From: Clostridia bacterium | GTDB lineage: Bacteria; Bacillota; Clostridia; Oscillospirales; Acutalibacteraceae | Length of the DNA stretch: 64,000 nucleotides | Reading direction: 5' to 3' | NCBI GenBank assembly: GCA_900755895.1 | Contig: CAAEIG010000229.1 | Coordinates: 1-64,000 of the forward strand | Shown here: piece by piece, positions 1-7,786 of the stretch | Position numbering within the stretch: the first letter of the stretch is position 1 | Layout of the letters: every line of letters starts with the position of its first letter | Notes under the pieces: generated by a model | Database searches by the model: none | The model's input: only the letters and a program-made list of their open reading frames with translations | Told to the model about the DNA's origin: nothing | Position numbers and translations under genes: made by a program

Positions 1-1
1 A

Positions 2-763
2 AAGCTGGATGATGACAAGGTGTTTGCCAAGCTGCAAGGCCACTGGATCATCGAGATGTCGGAGATGCTGGCCACCAGTAACGCCAAGAGCATCGAGGAG
101 ATCCGCTCCTTTATCAGCCGCCAAAAGGAAACCTATCGCACCCCCTATGAGACCCAGCCAAAAGACCGGCTGCGGCAGTGTGTGTTCGGCGGTTCCTCCA
201 ACACACTGGACTTCCTACCCCTTGACCGGGCCGGAAACCGGCGGTTTCTGCCAGTGATGATTTACCCAGAGAAAGCGGAGGTTCACATTCTGGAGGACGA
301 AACCGCTTCCAGGGAATATCTGTTGCAGGTGTGGGCGGAGGCTATGACCATTTACCATAGCGGCGAGTATTCCATGAAATTTTCAAAAGAGATTCAGAAA
401 CAGCTTGTGGAGGTTCAAAAGGACTTTATGCCAGAGGATACCGAAGCCGGTCAGATTCAGGGCTTTCTGGAACACTACACCGGCAATGTGGTCTGTTCCA
501 AGCAGCTATTCAAGGAAGCGTTGGGACACGCCTTTGAGGAGCCGAAGCGCTGGCAGCTGCACAACATCAACGAGATCATGAACACAGTGGTGACTGGCTG
601 GAAGCCCTTCTCTAACCCCCGGATGTTTGCGGGCTATGGGCGGCAGCGTGGCTGGGAACGAGAGATTTCCGGCAACGAACTACCCGACAACGAAGATGGA
701 TTTGTAGAACTGAGCGAGGAAGAAGTCCGTCAGCTGGAGCTGCCAAAGGAGTGGATCGCCTGA
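2..763 (+). CDS. VapE-family replication protein of an integrative element, C-terminal fragment
   Basis: The reading frame is open from base 2, so the gene starts upstream and the P-loop part is missing. The visible 253 residues match the VapE (virulence-associated E, primase/helicase-like) C-terminal half: a GHWIIEMSEM strand, then FGGSSNTLDFLPLDRAGNRRF, the arginine-rich sensor region typical of these SF3-like ATPases (motifs shortened here to what is seen). VapE proteins occur in phages, PICIs and integrative elements and probably open DNA for element replication. The xis and int genes follow on the same strand, so this is the int end of a mobile element. The GTG at base 20 is an internal codon, not a start. 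The exact function is inferred from the family. Confidence 0.85.
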   Translation, partial: KLDDDKVFAKLQGHWIIEMSEMLATSNAKSIEEIRSFISRQKETYRTPYETQPKDRLRQCVFGGSSNTLDFLPLDRAGNRRFLPVMIYPEKAEVHILEDETASREYLLQVWAEAMTIYHSGEYSMKFSKEIQKQLVEVQKDFMPEDTEAGQIQGFLEHYTGNVVCSKQLFKEALGHAFEEPKRWQLHNINEIMNTVVTGWKPFSNPRMFAGYGRQRGWEREISGNELPDNEDGFVELSEEEVRQLELPKEWIA

Positions 764-1031
764 TTTGCAGGGCTGGTTGCCCGGTTGGTTGTCGGCTGGT
801 TGCTAACTTTGTTGCCGCAAAAATGGAGGTGTGGATACGGTAAATGCCCATAAAGCAAGGCTTTTTAGGGGGTATCGGTTCTCTGACAACGAAAACAACG
901 AGATTTCACAAGAAAATTTGAAAAGTAAGAAACGATGGCCAGACGACAGGTTACAGGTTTTTTCGGAGTCCGTTGCCGGACTTCGTTGCCGATGCCCTTT
1001 GTCTGGCCTTTCTGATCTATGGAGGTAGCCT
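764..1031 (+). other. Spacer between vapE and xis with repeated GTTGC words
   Basis: There is no convincing gene here. Bases 772-815 and 968-1000 repeat the word GTTGC or GTTGCC about eight times. A 65-codon frame at 831-1028 has no good ribosome site and no recognisable residues. An AGGAGG-like site at 1020-1025 belongs to the excisionase. Confidence 0.4.
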
Positions 1032-1265
1032 ATGGGGAATGAAAAGACAATGACTTGCAGTAAGAAGTGTTTGGATATTCCGGTCTGGCGGCGCTATACC
1101 CTGACGATTGAGGAAGCCGCCGGATATTATCATATCGGAGAGGGGAAGCTGCGGATGCTGATTGATGAGCATCCCAACGAGGATTTTTATGTGATGAATG
1201 GAAACCGTGCTTTGATCAAACGGGAGAAATTTGAGAGGTATCTGGATCAGGCCACTGCTGTATAA
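1032..1265 (+). CDS. xis: Excisionase (Tn916 Xis type)
   Basis: A 77-residue protein with the layout of Tn916-family Xis: a short N-terminal tail, then a winged-helix MerR-like segment beginning VWRRYTLTIEEAAGYYHIGE, a basic turn, and a C-terminal KREKFERYLD helix. These proteins bend the att ends so that the partner integrase cuts the element out rather than in. The ATG has a good GGAGGT site 7 bases upstream, and the integrase gene begins 124 bases downstream on the same strand. This order (replication gene, xis, int at the element edge) is the usual one for clostridial integrative elements. Confidence 0.85.
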   Translation: MGNEKTMTCSKKCLDIPVWRRYTLTIEEAAGYYHIGEGKLRMLIDEHPNEDFYVMNGNRALIKREKFERYLDQATAV

Positions 1266-1389
1266 ATAGCCTTTCAAAAAGTCGATGACAGATCGCCATT
1301 CTTTCATGGCAAAGCTATACGGAGAGTCAAACTTGTGCTATGATAAGAGTGCAAGTCTGGCTCTCCTTTCTTTTAGAGGAGAGATTTCA

Positions 1390-2589
1390 ATGAGTGAAAA
1401 AAGGCGAGACAATCGAAATCGGATTTTGCGAGAAGGCGAGTATCAGCGCAAGGATGGGAGGTATCGGTTTCGCTATCTGGACGAGGATGGCAAAGAGCAA
1501 AATGTGTACAGCTGGCGGCTGGATAAAAATGATCCTATGCCCAAGGGGAAAAAGCGAGAGCCTTCCCTGAGAGAAAAGGAAAAGCAGATTGAAGCTGATC
1601 TGTTCGATCACATCGTAACCAACGGTGGAAAGCTCACGGTTTTGGAACTGGTGGAAAAGTATGTGTCCCTGAAAACCGGCGTTCGCCATAATACGGTCGC
1701 AGGCTACAAGACGGTGATCAACATCTTGAAAAAAGAGCCGTTCGGCAGGCAGCGCATTGACAAGGTGCGCTTGTCGGATGCTAAAGCATGGCTCATCAAG
1801 CTTCAGAAGGTGGATGGTCGAGGGTATAGCTCGATTCATTCGATTCGAGGTGTTCTCAGACCGGCATTCCAGATGGCGGTGGATGATGGTCTAATCCGCA
1901 AGAATCCGTTTGGTTTTGAGTTGGCATCGGTAGTCGTCAATGACTCTGTGACGAGAGAAGCCATCAGCCGGAAACAGGAAAGGGATCTTCTGAAGTTTAT
2001 CAAAGAGGACAAGCATTTCAGCAGATACTACGATGGGATCTATATACTCTTTCACACAGGGCTTCGTATTTCGGAATTCTGTGGACTTACGATCCAGGAT
2101 GTCGAGTTTGAGGAAATGCGTATCAAGGTGGATCATCAGTTGCAGAGAACATCACAGATGGAGTATGTGATCCAGCAGCCAAAGACAGAAAGCGGCATCC
2201 GCTATGTTCCGATGACCGAAGAGGTAGCATCCTGTTTCCGTCGGATCATTGCCAACCGCGCGGTCCCCAAAACGGAACCCATGGTTGATGGATACGTTGG
2301 TTTTCTGTTTCTGGACAAGAACGATATGCCCATGGTAGCGCTTCATTGGGAGAAGTACATGGAGCATATTGTCCAGAAGTATAACAAGATTTACCGCATC
2401 CAGATGCCGAAAGTAACCCCTCATGTGTGCAGACACACCTTCTGTTCCAATATGGCAAAATCCGGGATGAACCCCAAGACATTGCAGTACATCATGGGTC
2501 ATGCAGACATCAGCGTAACGCTGAATACCTACACCCATGTGAAGTTCGATGACGCCAAAGATGAACTGCTGCGTGTGGCGAACGCTTAA
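1390..2589 (+). CDS. int: Tyrosine recombinase (Tn916-type integrase)
   Basis: A 399-residue integrase. Residues 12-75 form the small arm-binding domain, about 80-180 the SAM-like core-binding domain, and 190-395 the catalytic domain. Catalytic residues are visible: R226 in GLRISE, H345 and R348 in HVCRHT, H371 in MGHADIS, and Y381 in NTYTHV. It integrates and excises the element whose end lies here. The frame is open back to 1285, but ATG 1390 is preferred because AGAGGAGAG lies just upstream and the protein then begins MSEKRRDN, as Tn916 relatives do. The gene lies at the element boundary, next to repeats at 2599-2635. Confidence 0.93.
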   Translation: MSEKRRDNRNRILREGEYQRKDGRYRFRYLDEDGKEQNVYSWRLDKNDPMPKGKKREPSLREKEKQIEADLFDHIVTNGGKLTVLELVEKYVSLKTGVRHNTVAGYKTVINILKKEPFGRQRIDKVRLSDAKAWLIKLQKVDGRGYSSIHSIRGVLRPAFQMAVDDGLIRKNPFGFELASVVVNDSVTREAISRKQERDLLKFIKEDKHFSRYYDGIYILFHTGLRISEFCGLTIQDVEFEEMRIKVDHQLQRTSQMEYVIQQPKTESGIRYVPMTEEVASCFRRIIANRAVPKTEPMVDGYVGFLFLDKNDMPMVALHWEKYMEHIVQKYNKIYRIQMPKVTPHVCRHTFCSNMAKSGMNPKTLQYIMGHADISVTLNTYTHVKFDDAKDELLRVANA

Positions 2590-2598
2590 AATTGCCCG

Positions 2599-2635
2599 TT
2601 GGTAAAGCGGCTTTCTTTACCAACGCCTTTACCAA
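2599..2635. repeat. Candidate integrase arm-type/att repeats at the element end
   Basis: Ten bases after the integrase stop, TTGGTAAAG (2599-2607) is followed by its inverse CTTTACCAA at 2615-2623 and again at 2627-2635. One inverted and one direct copy beside int fit Tn916-type arm sites. The cross-over site itself cannot be fixed, because the other element end is outside the window. Confidence 0.5.
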
Positions 2636-2785
2636 TATTGCAGGAAAAAACATGAGAAATCCTGAGAAGATTCGAGAAGATATCTTCAAAACAGATGGAA
2701 GCTCAGGCTGCACGAAAAGTGCGAAAAATCCTGTAATATCAAGCATTTGAGAAGAAATACAGGACTTATGAGGAGTTATAAAAAG

Positions 2786-3247
2786 ATGATAAAAATACTT
2801 TTTGTGTGCCACGGCAACATCTGCCGCAGTCCCATGGCTGAATTCATTTTAAAAGACCTGGTACGTCAAGCTGGATTGGAGGACCAATTCTCCATCGCCT
2901 CTGCCGCCACAAGCCGGGAAGAGCTGGGAAACCCTGTCTATCCCCCAGCCAAAAGAAAGCTGGCGGAGCACGGGATCTCCTGCCAGGGAAAAACCGCCCG
3001 ACAACTCACTTCTCAGGACTATGACAAGTTTGACCTGCTCATCGGCATGGACCACGCCAACCTGCGGAACATGACGCGGATCTGCGGTGGGGATCCGGAC
3101 GAAAAACTCCATCTTTTGCTAGAGTACGCCTCCCGTCCGGGAGAAGTGGCGGACCCTTGGTATTCCGGAGATTTTGACACCGCCTGGCAGGATATTCTGG
3201 AGGGCTGCCAGGGGCTTCTCCATCAGCTGCGCACCTGCGCTGGATAA
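2786..3247 (+). CDS. Low-molecular-weight protein tyrosine phosphatase
   Basis: A 153-residue cytosolic phosphatase. The P-loop CHGNICRS at residues 8-15 holds the nucleophile C8 and R14 (C-x5-R), and D123 in the DPW motif is the general acid. In Firmicutes this family removes phosphate from tyrosine or arginine residues, in stress control or in polysaccharide export. The ATG at 2786 is chosen because AGGAG at 2771-2775 is well spaced; the frame extends 13 codons further without a ribosome site. It is the first gene outside the mobile element and is monocistronic, ending at a strong terminator. Substrate unknown. Confidence 0.9.
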   Translation: MIKILFVCHGNICRSPMAEFILKDLVRQAGLEDQFSIASAATSREELGNPVYPPAKRKLAEHGISCQGKTARQLTSQDYDKFDLLIGMDHANLRNMTRICGGDPDEKLHLLLEYASRPGEVADPWYSGDFDTAWQDILEGCQGLLHQLRTCAG

Positions 3248-3256
3248 AAAAGATAA

Positions 3257-3299
3257 AAAAGCGGGGCCAGAGAGCAATGACGCTCCTGGCCCCGCTTTT
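3257..3299 (+). terminator. Intrinsic terminator, possibly bidirectional
   Basis: A 14-bp stem (3257-3270 with 3286-3299) whose arms are AAAAGCGGGGCCAG and its complement, so A and T runs flank both sides. It closes the phosphatase gene. Confidence 0.85.
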
Positions 3300-3529
3300 G
3301 CGGTTGCGCCGTCGGACTTTCGCCCGTCGGCTGTATCTTACTCTGATGGTTTAACCTTATAACCCCATTCAATCTGTAAAACCAGTTTGAAACTGTGTGA
3401 AAACAGCTTCTTTACTGCAGATAAATTATATAACTATTTCCTCGTCATGTCAATATTCGCCCCGATATTCCTGAGGGCCCTGCAAAAAAACGGCTCTCCG
3501 GACTTGCCACGAACCGCTTTTCTGCCAAA
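3300..3529. other. Intergenic stretch without a recognisable gene
   Basis: Apart from the thiT terminator at 3484-3516, I see no gene here. The sequence is AT-richer than its surroundings between 3350 and 3450. Confidence 0.5.
3484..3516 (-). terminator. Terminator of thiT
   Basis: On the minus strand, CGGTTC pairs with GAGCCG around a 14-base loop and is followed by seven T residues. It starts about 13 bases after the thiT stop. Confidence 0.7.
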
Positions 3530-4159
3530 TCACTTTGCAGGCTTTTCCAGGATCTGCTTGCCGGCAAACTGCACCAGCAGGAATCCCACCACGCAGGTCA
3601 GGACAATCTCGGGGATCATGTACACGCCGTTGTACACCAAAGAGTACACAATGGCCAGAGTGGTACCGGATACATTGGCAAGGCCCGGAATATATGCGGC
3701 GATGACCTCCTGCATATAGGTGGCCTCACTGAGAGCTGCCCACAGCACCCAACCGGACAGGAAGGAGCAGAAATACCGCAGCATCATGGCCACAAAGCTG
3801 CCCAGGGTAAAGGCAACTGCGTCGTTCTTGATGCGCCCCCGGAACATACCGCCCAGGCCCAGCACAGTGAAAGCCAGGATGTAGTCCAAAAAGATGGAAC
3901 CGATCAAGGTACCGATAGTCAATCCCTTGAGAGCGCTCATGCCCAGCAGCAGCTGCAGCACACTGTGCACCAGTCCAGCACCCAGACCCCACTTCAGGCC
4001 GCAGCGGTAGCTGTAAAACAGAATGGGCAGCATGGAGCACACGGTGATGGCGCCGCCGTAAGGAGCTTCATACAGCTTCAAAAAGCCCAGGACCGTGGCC
4101 ATGGCGATCATGATGCCGCCAAGGACCAGATTCATTGTTCGTTTGGATACAGAGTTCAT
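3530..4159 (-). CDS. thiT: ThiT, thiamine-binding S component of an ECF transporter
   Basis: A 209-residue integral membrane protein with six hydrophobic segments. Family features include the GLKWGLGAGLVHSVLQLLLG stretch and the following LDYILAF segment, which carry the thiamine-binding aromatic and acidic residues, and a C-terminal basic tail. ThiT binds thiamine and works with the shared EcfA/A'/T energising module, which is not encoded nearby. ATG 4159 has a GAGGGGAAG site; a TTG six codons upstream is less likely. A TPP riboswitch with its own terminator and a TTGACA-17-TAAAAT promoter lies directly upstream, so expression should fall when thiamine diphosphate is plentiful. Confidence 0.93.
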   Translation of the reverse strand: MNSVSKRTMNLVLGGIMIAMATVLGFLKLYEAPYGGAITVCSMLPILFYSYRCGLKWGLGAGLVHSVLQLLLGMSALKGLTIGTLIGSIFLDYILAFTVLGLGGMFRGRIKNDAVAFTLGSFVAMMLRYFCSFLSGWVLWAALSEATYMQEVIAAYIPGLANVSGTTLAIVYSLVYNGVYMIPEIVLTCVVGFLLVQFAGKQILEKPAK

Positions 4160-4185
4160 TGTGATTCTTCCCCTCAACTTGATTT

Positions 4186-4229
4186 CAAAAAACAGAAACC
4201 GCGCCCCCAGGCAAACCTGGGCAGCGCGG
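4186..4229 (-). terminator. Expression-platform terminator of the TPP riboswitch
   Basis: On the minus strand CCGCGC-tg-CCCAGG pairs with CCTGGG-gg-CGCGG (4199-4229), followed by a T-rich run at 4186-4198, just before the thiT ribosome site. It lies where a riboswitch-controlled terminator should be. Confidence 0.85.
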
Positions 4230-4272
4230 CAAATATCAGTGGGATTCCCGATCCCTGCTGTGTTTTGGAAAC

Positions 4273-4368
4273 GCTCCCTACGCCGGTATTACCCGGATCA
4301 GGTTCCTGCCAAAAGGCAATGGGTCTAAGCTCGAAGCTCCTCTCAGCCGCCGGTGGGCAGCTCCCCTT
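4273..4368 (-). promoter_or_regulatory. TPP riboswitch (THI element)
   Basis: On the minus strand the conserved THI words appear in order: GGGGAGC, GGCTGAGAGG, AGACCC, GAACCTGATC, CGGGTAATACCGGCGTAGGGA (shown in part). The GCTGAGA and CCTGATC-GGTAATACC blocks are the diphosphate and pyrimidine sensor arms. The aptamer is followed by a terminator and then thiT, which fits transcription attenuation by thiamine diphosphate. Confidence 0.96.
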
Positions 4369-4393
4369 TTCCATTTTCCATTTTTCGACTGCT

Positions 4394-4422
4394 ATTTTAA
4401 CGCGACTGAACACATTTGTCAA
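4394..4422 (-). promoter_or_regulatory. Sigma-A promoter of the TPP riboswitch-thiT unit
   Basis: TTGACA (4417-4422 on the minus strand), a 17-base spacer, then TAAAAT (4394-4399). Transcription would start about 20 bases before the riboswitch. Confidence 0.85.
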
Positions 4423-4437
4423 ATAAAAATCCCACAC

Positions 4438-4468
4438 AAAAGGGACACGGGCTGTTTCCCCGTGTCCC
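4438..4468 (-). terminator. Terminator of the tandem membrane-protein operon
   Basis: A 10-bp GC stem, GGGACACGGG with its complement (4442-4468), followed on the minus strand by a T-rich tract. It begins just after the stop at 4477. Confidence 0.8.
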
Positions 4469-4476
4469 TCTCAATT

Positions 4477-6123
4477 TTATTTACTCTTAGTTTTCCCCGG
4501 TTTCCGGTCTTTCTTAGCCGACGGATTCCAACGTTTGAGCACAGTTAAATAGCACAGATACGCCGCAGCAATGGCAAAGTAGACCGTCACATTGGGACGG
4601 CGCAGCACATTTCCGGAAATCTGTGCCGCTATGGCCGCCAGCAGGAAGGTCATGCCCACAGCGCCCATCTCCATGGTGAGAAACCGCTGGACACCCTCGC
4701 CAAAGGCCTGCAGCCCTCGGACCGGAGCCATCCGCTTGTCCCGCAGAGGACCGCGCTCCTTCCAAGCCGCTGCCACGTCCTCTCCAAAGGCCTTGAAAAT
4801 CATCACTGCAAACAGCGCCAAGAACAGCATATACAATCCAAAACCGATATACCCACAGAAATAGAATACGGCTGGGAAGTCGTTCTCCAGATCATAAATG
4901 GTGCCGTCGTAAATCATATCGCTGTACTCAAAACCCAACAGATGTGTGAGGAAGTCCTTCTCCTGCCACATCAGCTCTGCATACATGGTCTTGCGGATAC
5001 GAGAGTCCGACAGGATCGTGGGCTCGGAAGTGTAGTTGTAGATCTCCATGACGTTGTACACGCCAAACCGTTGGTACAGGTTTTCAAACACCGGACCGTA
5101 AACCTCCGGGTCCGTATAGACGCCCATCAAACTTTCACGCAGGCGCTGCAGGCGAATTTCCGCCCCGATAGTAGGCTGGCCTCCGGAACTGCTCTCTTTT
5201 TCCTCTTCTTCCAGCTCGGCCTTCAGCTGTTCCAGTTCTTCCTGATCCGTACCCGTGTTCTTCAGGCTTTCCTCAACCCGGTCCTGATAGTTGCTGATAG
5301 CATAGGCAGACTGACTTTCCCGCTGCACCATGGGTGCGTACTGCCGGAACACCACCACCAGCACCAACACCGCCAACAGCGGAATCACATACCGCAGGCT
5401 CTTCTTTTTGAAGTTCAACGCAAACACGAAAATGAAGGCCCCGGCAATGATGAAGATGGAATAGAAAGTAAATTTCGTACCGGTGACAAACATCAGTCCA
5501 AAGCTCAACACCAGGGACAGCACAAACAACGGGTACTTCCCGCTCTTCCAGGAAAACAAAATCGCCAAGGGAGTCACCAAGACTATGATGGCGCTCTGGG
5601 CATTGGCCACGCCAAACCAGCCCATCACTCCCAGGAAGAGGGTGTCATAGGTGTACACCGGATTTCCGGTGAGCCAAGGCAGAGCCGTGAAAAGAATGAT
5701 CTCCACCAAGTTGATGGCAAAGGCCGTGCAAACGAATTTACCCAAGTTCTTGCCTTTGCGGAACAGAGTGATAAAGGACAGGGCAAACACGGGGAAATTT
5801 AAGATCCGCAGGAAGTTGGCCGTATCCGACACAAAGGACTGATAGCCTATGCGGAAACAGTTGAGCATGTGAGCCGCCCAAAAGATGCACACTATCCCAT
5901 AAAAAATCACGTAAATCCGCTTTCTATCGCTGACCACAAAGCCCAGCAGAGCCACGGCCATCAGCATCAAAAAGCGCAGCGCCGTGGACAGGGAATTGTT
6001 CCCCAGTTCTGCCAAAAAATAGGACAGCACGTCCAGCAAAGGCTGGATCACTATTAAGAATCCCACTACCCAGGGCAGCTTGTTCACAATGGCTTGTTTT
6101 AGCGTTTGGAATTTTTCTCTCAT
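4477..6123 (-). CDS. O-antigen-ligase-like polytopic membrane protein (downstream paralogue)
   Basis: About 548 residues with ten or more hydrophobic segments and one large extracytoplasmic loop (about residues 265-400), which contains a Glu-rich stretch (EELEQLKAELEEEEKE). The layout is that of O-antigen ligase/polymerase (Wzy/WaaL-like) membrane proteins, which join or polymerise lipid-linked sugar chains on the outer face of the membrane. It shares QPLLDVLSYF, NCFRIGY, GWFGVANAQS and TGTKFT-type segments with the upstream gene, so the two arose by duplication. ATG 6123 overlaps the upstream stop (ATGA), which argues for translational coupling; earlier in-frame ATGs at 6138 and 6147 are possible. 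No glycosyltransferases lie nearby. Substrate unknown. Confidence 0.75.
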   Translation of the reverse strand: MREKFQTLKQAIVNKLPWVVGFLIVIQPLLDVLSYFLAELGNNSLSTALRFLMLMAVALLGFVVSDRKRIYVIFYGIVCIFWAAHMLNCFRIGYQSFVSDTANFLRILNFPVFALSFITLFRKGKNLGKFVCTAFAINLVEIILFTALPWLTGNPVYTYDTLFLGVMGWFGVANAQSAIIVLVTPLAILFSWKSGKYPLFVLSLVLSFGLMFVTGTKFTFYSIFIIAGAFIFVFALNFKKKSLRYVIPLLAVLVLVVVFRQYAPMVQRESQSAYAISNYQDRVEESLKNTGTDQEELEQLKAELEEEEKESSSGGQPTIGAEIRLQRLRESLMGVYTDPEVYGPVFENLYQRFGVYNVMEIYNYTSEPTILSDSRIRKTMYAELMWQEKDFLTHLLGFEYSDMIYDGTIYDLENDFPAVFYFCGYIGFGLYMLFLALFAVMIFKAFGEDVAAAWKERGPLRDKRMAPVRGLQAFGEGVQRFLTMEMGAVGMTFLLAAIAAQISGNVLRRPNVTVYFAIAAAYLCYLTVLKRWNPSAKKDRKPGKTKSK

Positions 6124-7658
6124 GATCTGTTGCCCCATTTCCACCATCTCTTTCCCCGGCGCTCCACAAATCCTGCGCCGTGATCCAGCGCCCATCCTGT
6201 TCCCCTTTCCGGATGGAGGTACACAAACAGCAGCGCCGCCGCCAAAGATCCATACACCGTGACACTGGGCTTTCGCAGCACCTGACCAGAGAACTGCGCC
6301 CCGCCCAACAACAGCGCAAACATCATGGCGGGCACACCGAATTCAATACAAAGCACCCGGCGCCAATCTCCCACCAAACCTTTTAACGATGCCAACAGGA
6401 AATACACGGCAAAGGCTCCATACAGCACAATGCCCACATATCCGTAATAGTATAACAGCGCTGGAAAATCATTTTCCGGATCGTAAATATGATCTCCCAC
6501 ATGGCACTGAGCATACTCCACTCCGAAAAACTTGGTGAGCAGGTCTTGATCCTGCCAGACCATCTCCATGGCCGTGAGCTTTTTCACTCTGGTATTGTAC
6601 AAAGTCTGGGGATCGGTTGCGTAATCATACTGCTCCATCACCGCTTCCAGACCAAACTCGTCAATCAGGTCGGAGAGCAAGGTCACTCCGTAAATACCGG
6701 GCTGATCGTAGACCTCTGTGTACACTCGCGTGATCTTCTCCAGCACTTCCGGCAGGATCTCCTCGCCCTCCCGGTACACATAGTCCTTATCCTCTCCCAG
6801 GATTTCATCCGCTTTCTCCTGATAAATGGAGTAGGAATCCCCTGTAAGCGCCTGCCTTTCCGCCATGGGGGACACCCCACGGAACGCCACCAGCAAGATC
6901 AACGCCAACACCAACGGCACACAGAACAACAGCTGCTGCCGCCGGATCACCAACAGAACCAAAAAGGCCCCGGCAATGAGAATAGCTGCATAATAGGTCA
7001 GCCGGGTTCCTGTGAAATACAGCAGTCCAAAGCCGCCCAGGCAGCATAGACAGAACTGCCACAGCCTGCTGCTGCGAAGCCCCCACAAAAGCAGGGCTGG
7101 CACCAACATTGTCAGAATACAGCTCTGAGAGTTGGCCACTCCAAACCAGCCGAGGATTCCGATGAAAACGCCGCGCTCCGGATAATCGTAGGTGTAGACA
7201 GGAGCTCCCACACAATAGGACAAGGCGATCACCAACAGGATGATGCCAAAGTTCAGAGCCAGCATCCCGATGGTCCGATAGTCCAGGTTTTTCCGCTGAC
7301 GGAAAAAGGTGGTGAAGGCTAAAGTCCACAGGGGAAGCTGCACCAGCTTGCAGTATTCCGCAGCGTCTCCAATGGGGTCACGATAGCCCAGGCGCAGGCA
7401 GTTGAGGCAATGGATCAGCCAAAATCCGCCGATGATGCCTGCCATCACATAGTAGGGACGCCGGTCCTCCGCTATGGCGCAGCCGTAAAACCACACCGCA
7501 AACAGTAAAATCGTGCGCAGAGTCGTGGTCAGCCAAGTGGCCTCCGCCTGACCCATAAAGTAGGACAGCACATCCAACAGGGGCTGCACTGCCAAAAGCG
7601 CCGCCATCACCTCACCAACTGGAGCAGCGGCTTTCAGTTTCCAAGTAGCTTGTATCAT
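6120..7658 (-). CDS. O-antigen-ligase-like polytopic membrane protein (upstream paralogue)
   Basis: 512 residues with the same fold pattern as its downstream neighbour: paired transmembrane helices, QPLLDVLSYF near the N terminus, GWFGVANSQS in mid-protein, TGTRLTYYA, and a large hydrophilic loop about residues 260-385. The C terminus is basic (ERRGKRWWKWGNRS). ATG 7658 is chosen over TTG 7664 because AAAGGA lies 11 bases upstream. The gene follows a near-consensus promoter and ends by ATGA overlap with its paralogue. Two such proteins might act as a pair or on two different chains. A role in surface polysaccharide assembly is inferred from the family only. Confidence 0.75.
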   Translation of the reverse strand: MIQATWKLKAAAPVGEVMAALLAVQPLLDVLSYFMGQAEATWLTTTLRTILLFAVWFYGCAIAEDRRPYYVMAGIIGGFWLIHCLNCLRLGYRDPIGDAAEYCKLVQLPLWTLAFTTFFRQRKNLDYRTIGMLALNFGIILLVIALSYCVGAPVYTYDYPERGVFIGILGWFGVANSQSCILTMLVPALLLWGLRSSRLWQFCLCCLGGFGLLYFTGTRLTYYAAILIAGAFLVLLVIRRQQLLFCVPLVLALILLVAFRGVSPMAERQALTGDSYSIYQEKADEILGEDKDYVYREGEEILPEVLEKITRVYTEVYDQPGIYGVTLLSDLIDEFGLEAVMEQYDYATDPQTLYNTRVKKLTAMEMVWQDQDLLTKFFGVEYAQCHVGDHIYDPENDFPALLYYYGYVGIVLYGAFAVYFLLASLKGLVGDWRRVLCIEFGVPAMMFALLLGGAQFSGQVLRKPSVTVYGSLAAALLFVYLHPERGTGWALDHGAGFVERRGKRWWKWGNRS

Positions 7659-7703
7659 AGGCAAAGGATTCCTTTGTGGGTTTCAATGTGACTTGCTGGT
7701 GCT

Positions 7704-7732
7704 ATTATAACACGAATGGTCCTGCCGTACAA
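7704..7732 (-). promoter_or_regulatory. Sigma-A promoter of the tandem membrane-protein operon
   Basis: TTGTAC (7727-7732, minus strand), 17-base spacer, TATAAT (7704-7709). Confidence 0.85.
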
Positions 7733-7786
7733 CCGCCCATGAAAGCTTGGCGGCCTTACATCTTTCTTACCGGTTCCACCCTCGGC

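Noticed and set aside
831..1028. 65-codon frame between vapE and xis
   Set aside because: Poor ribosome site, biased composition from the GTTGC repeats, and no resemblance to known element proteins.
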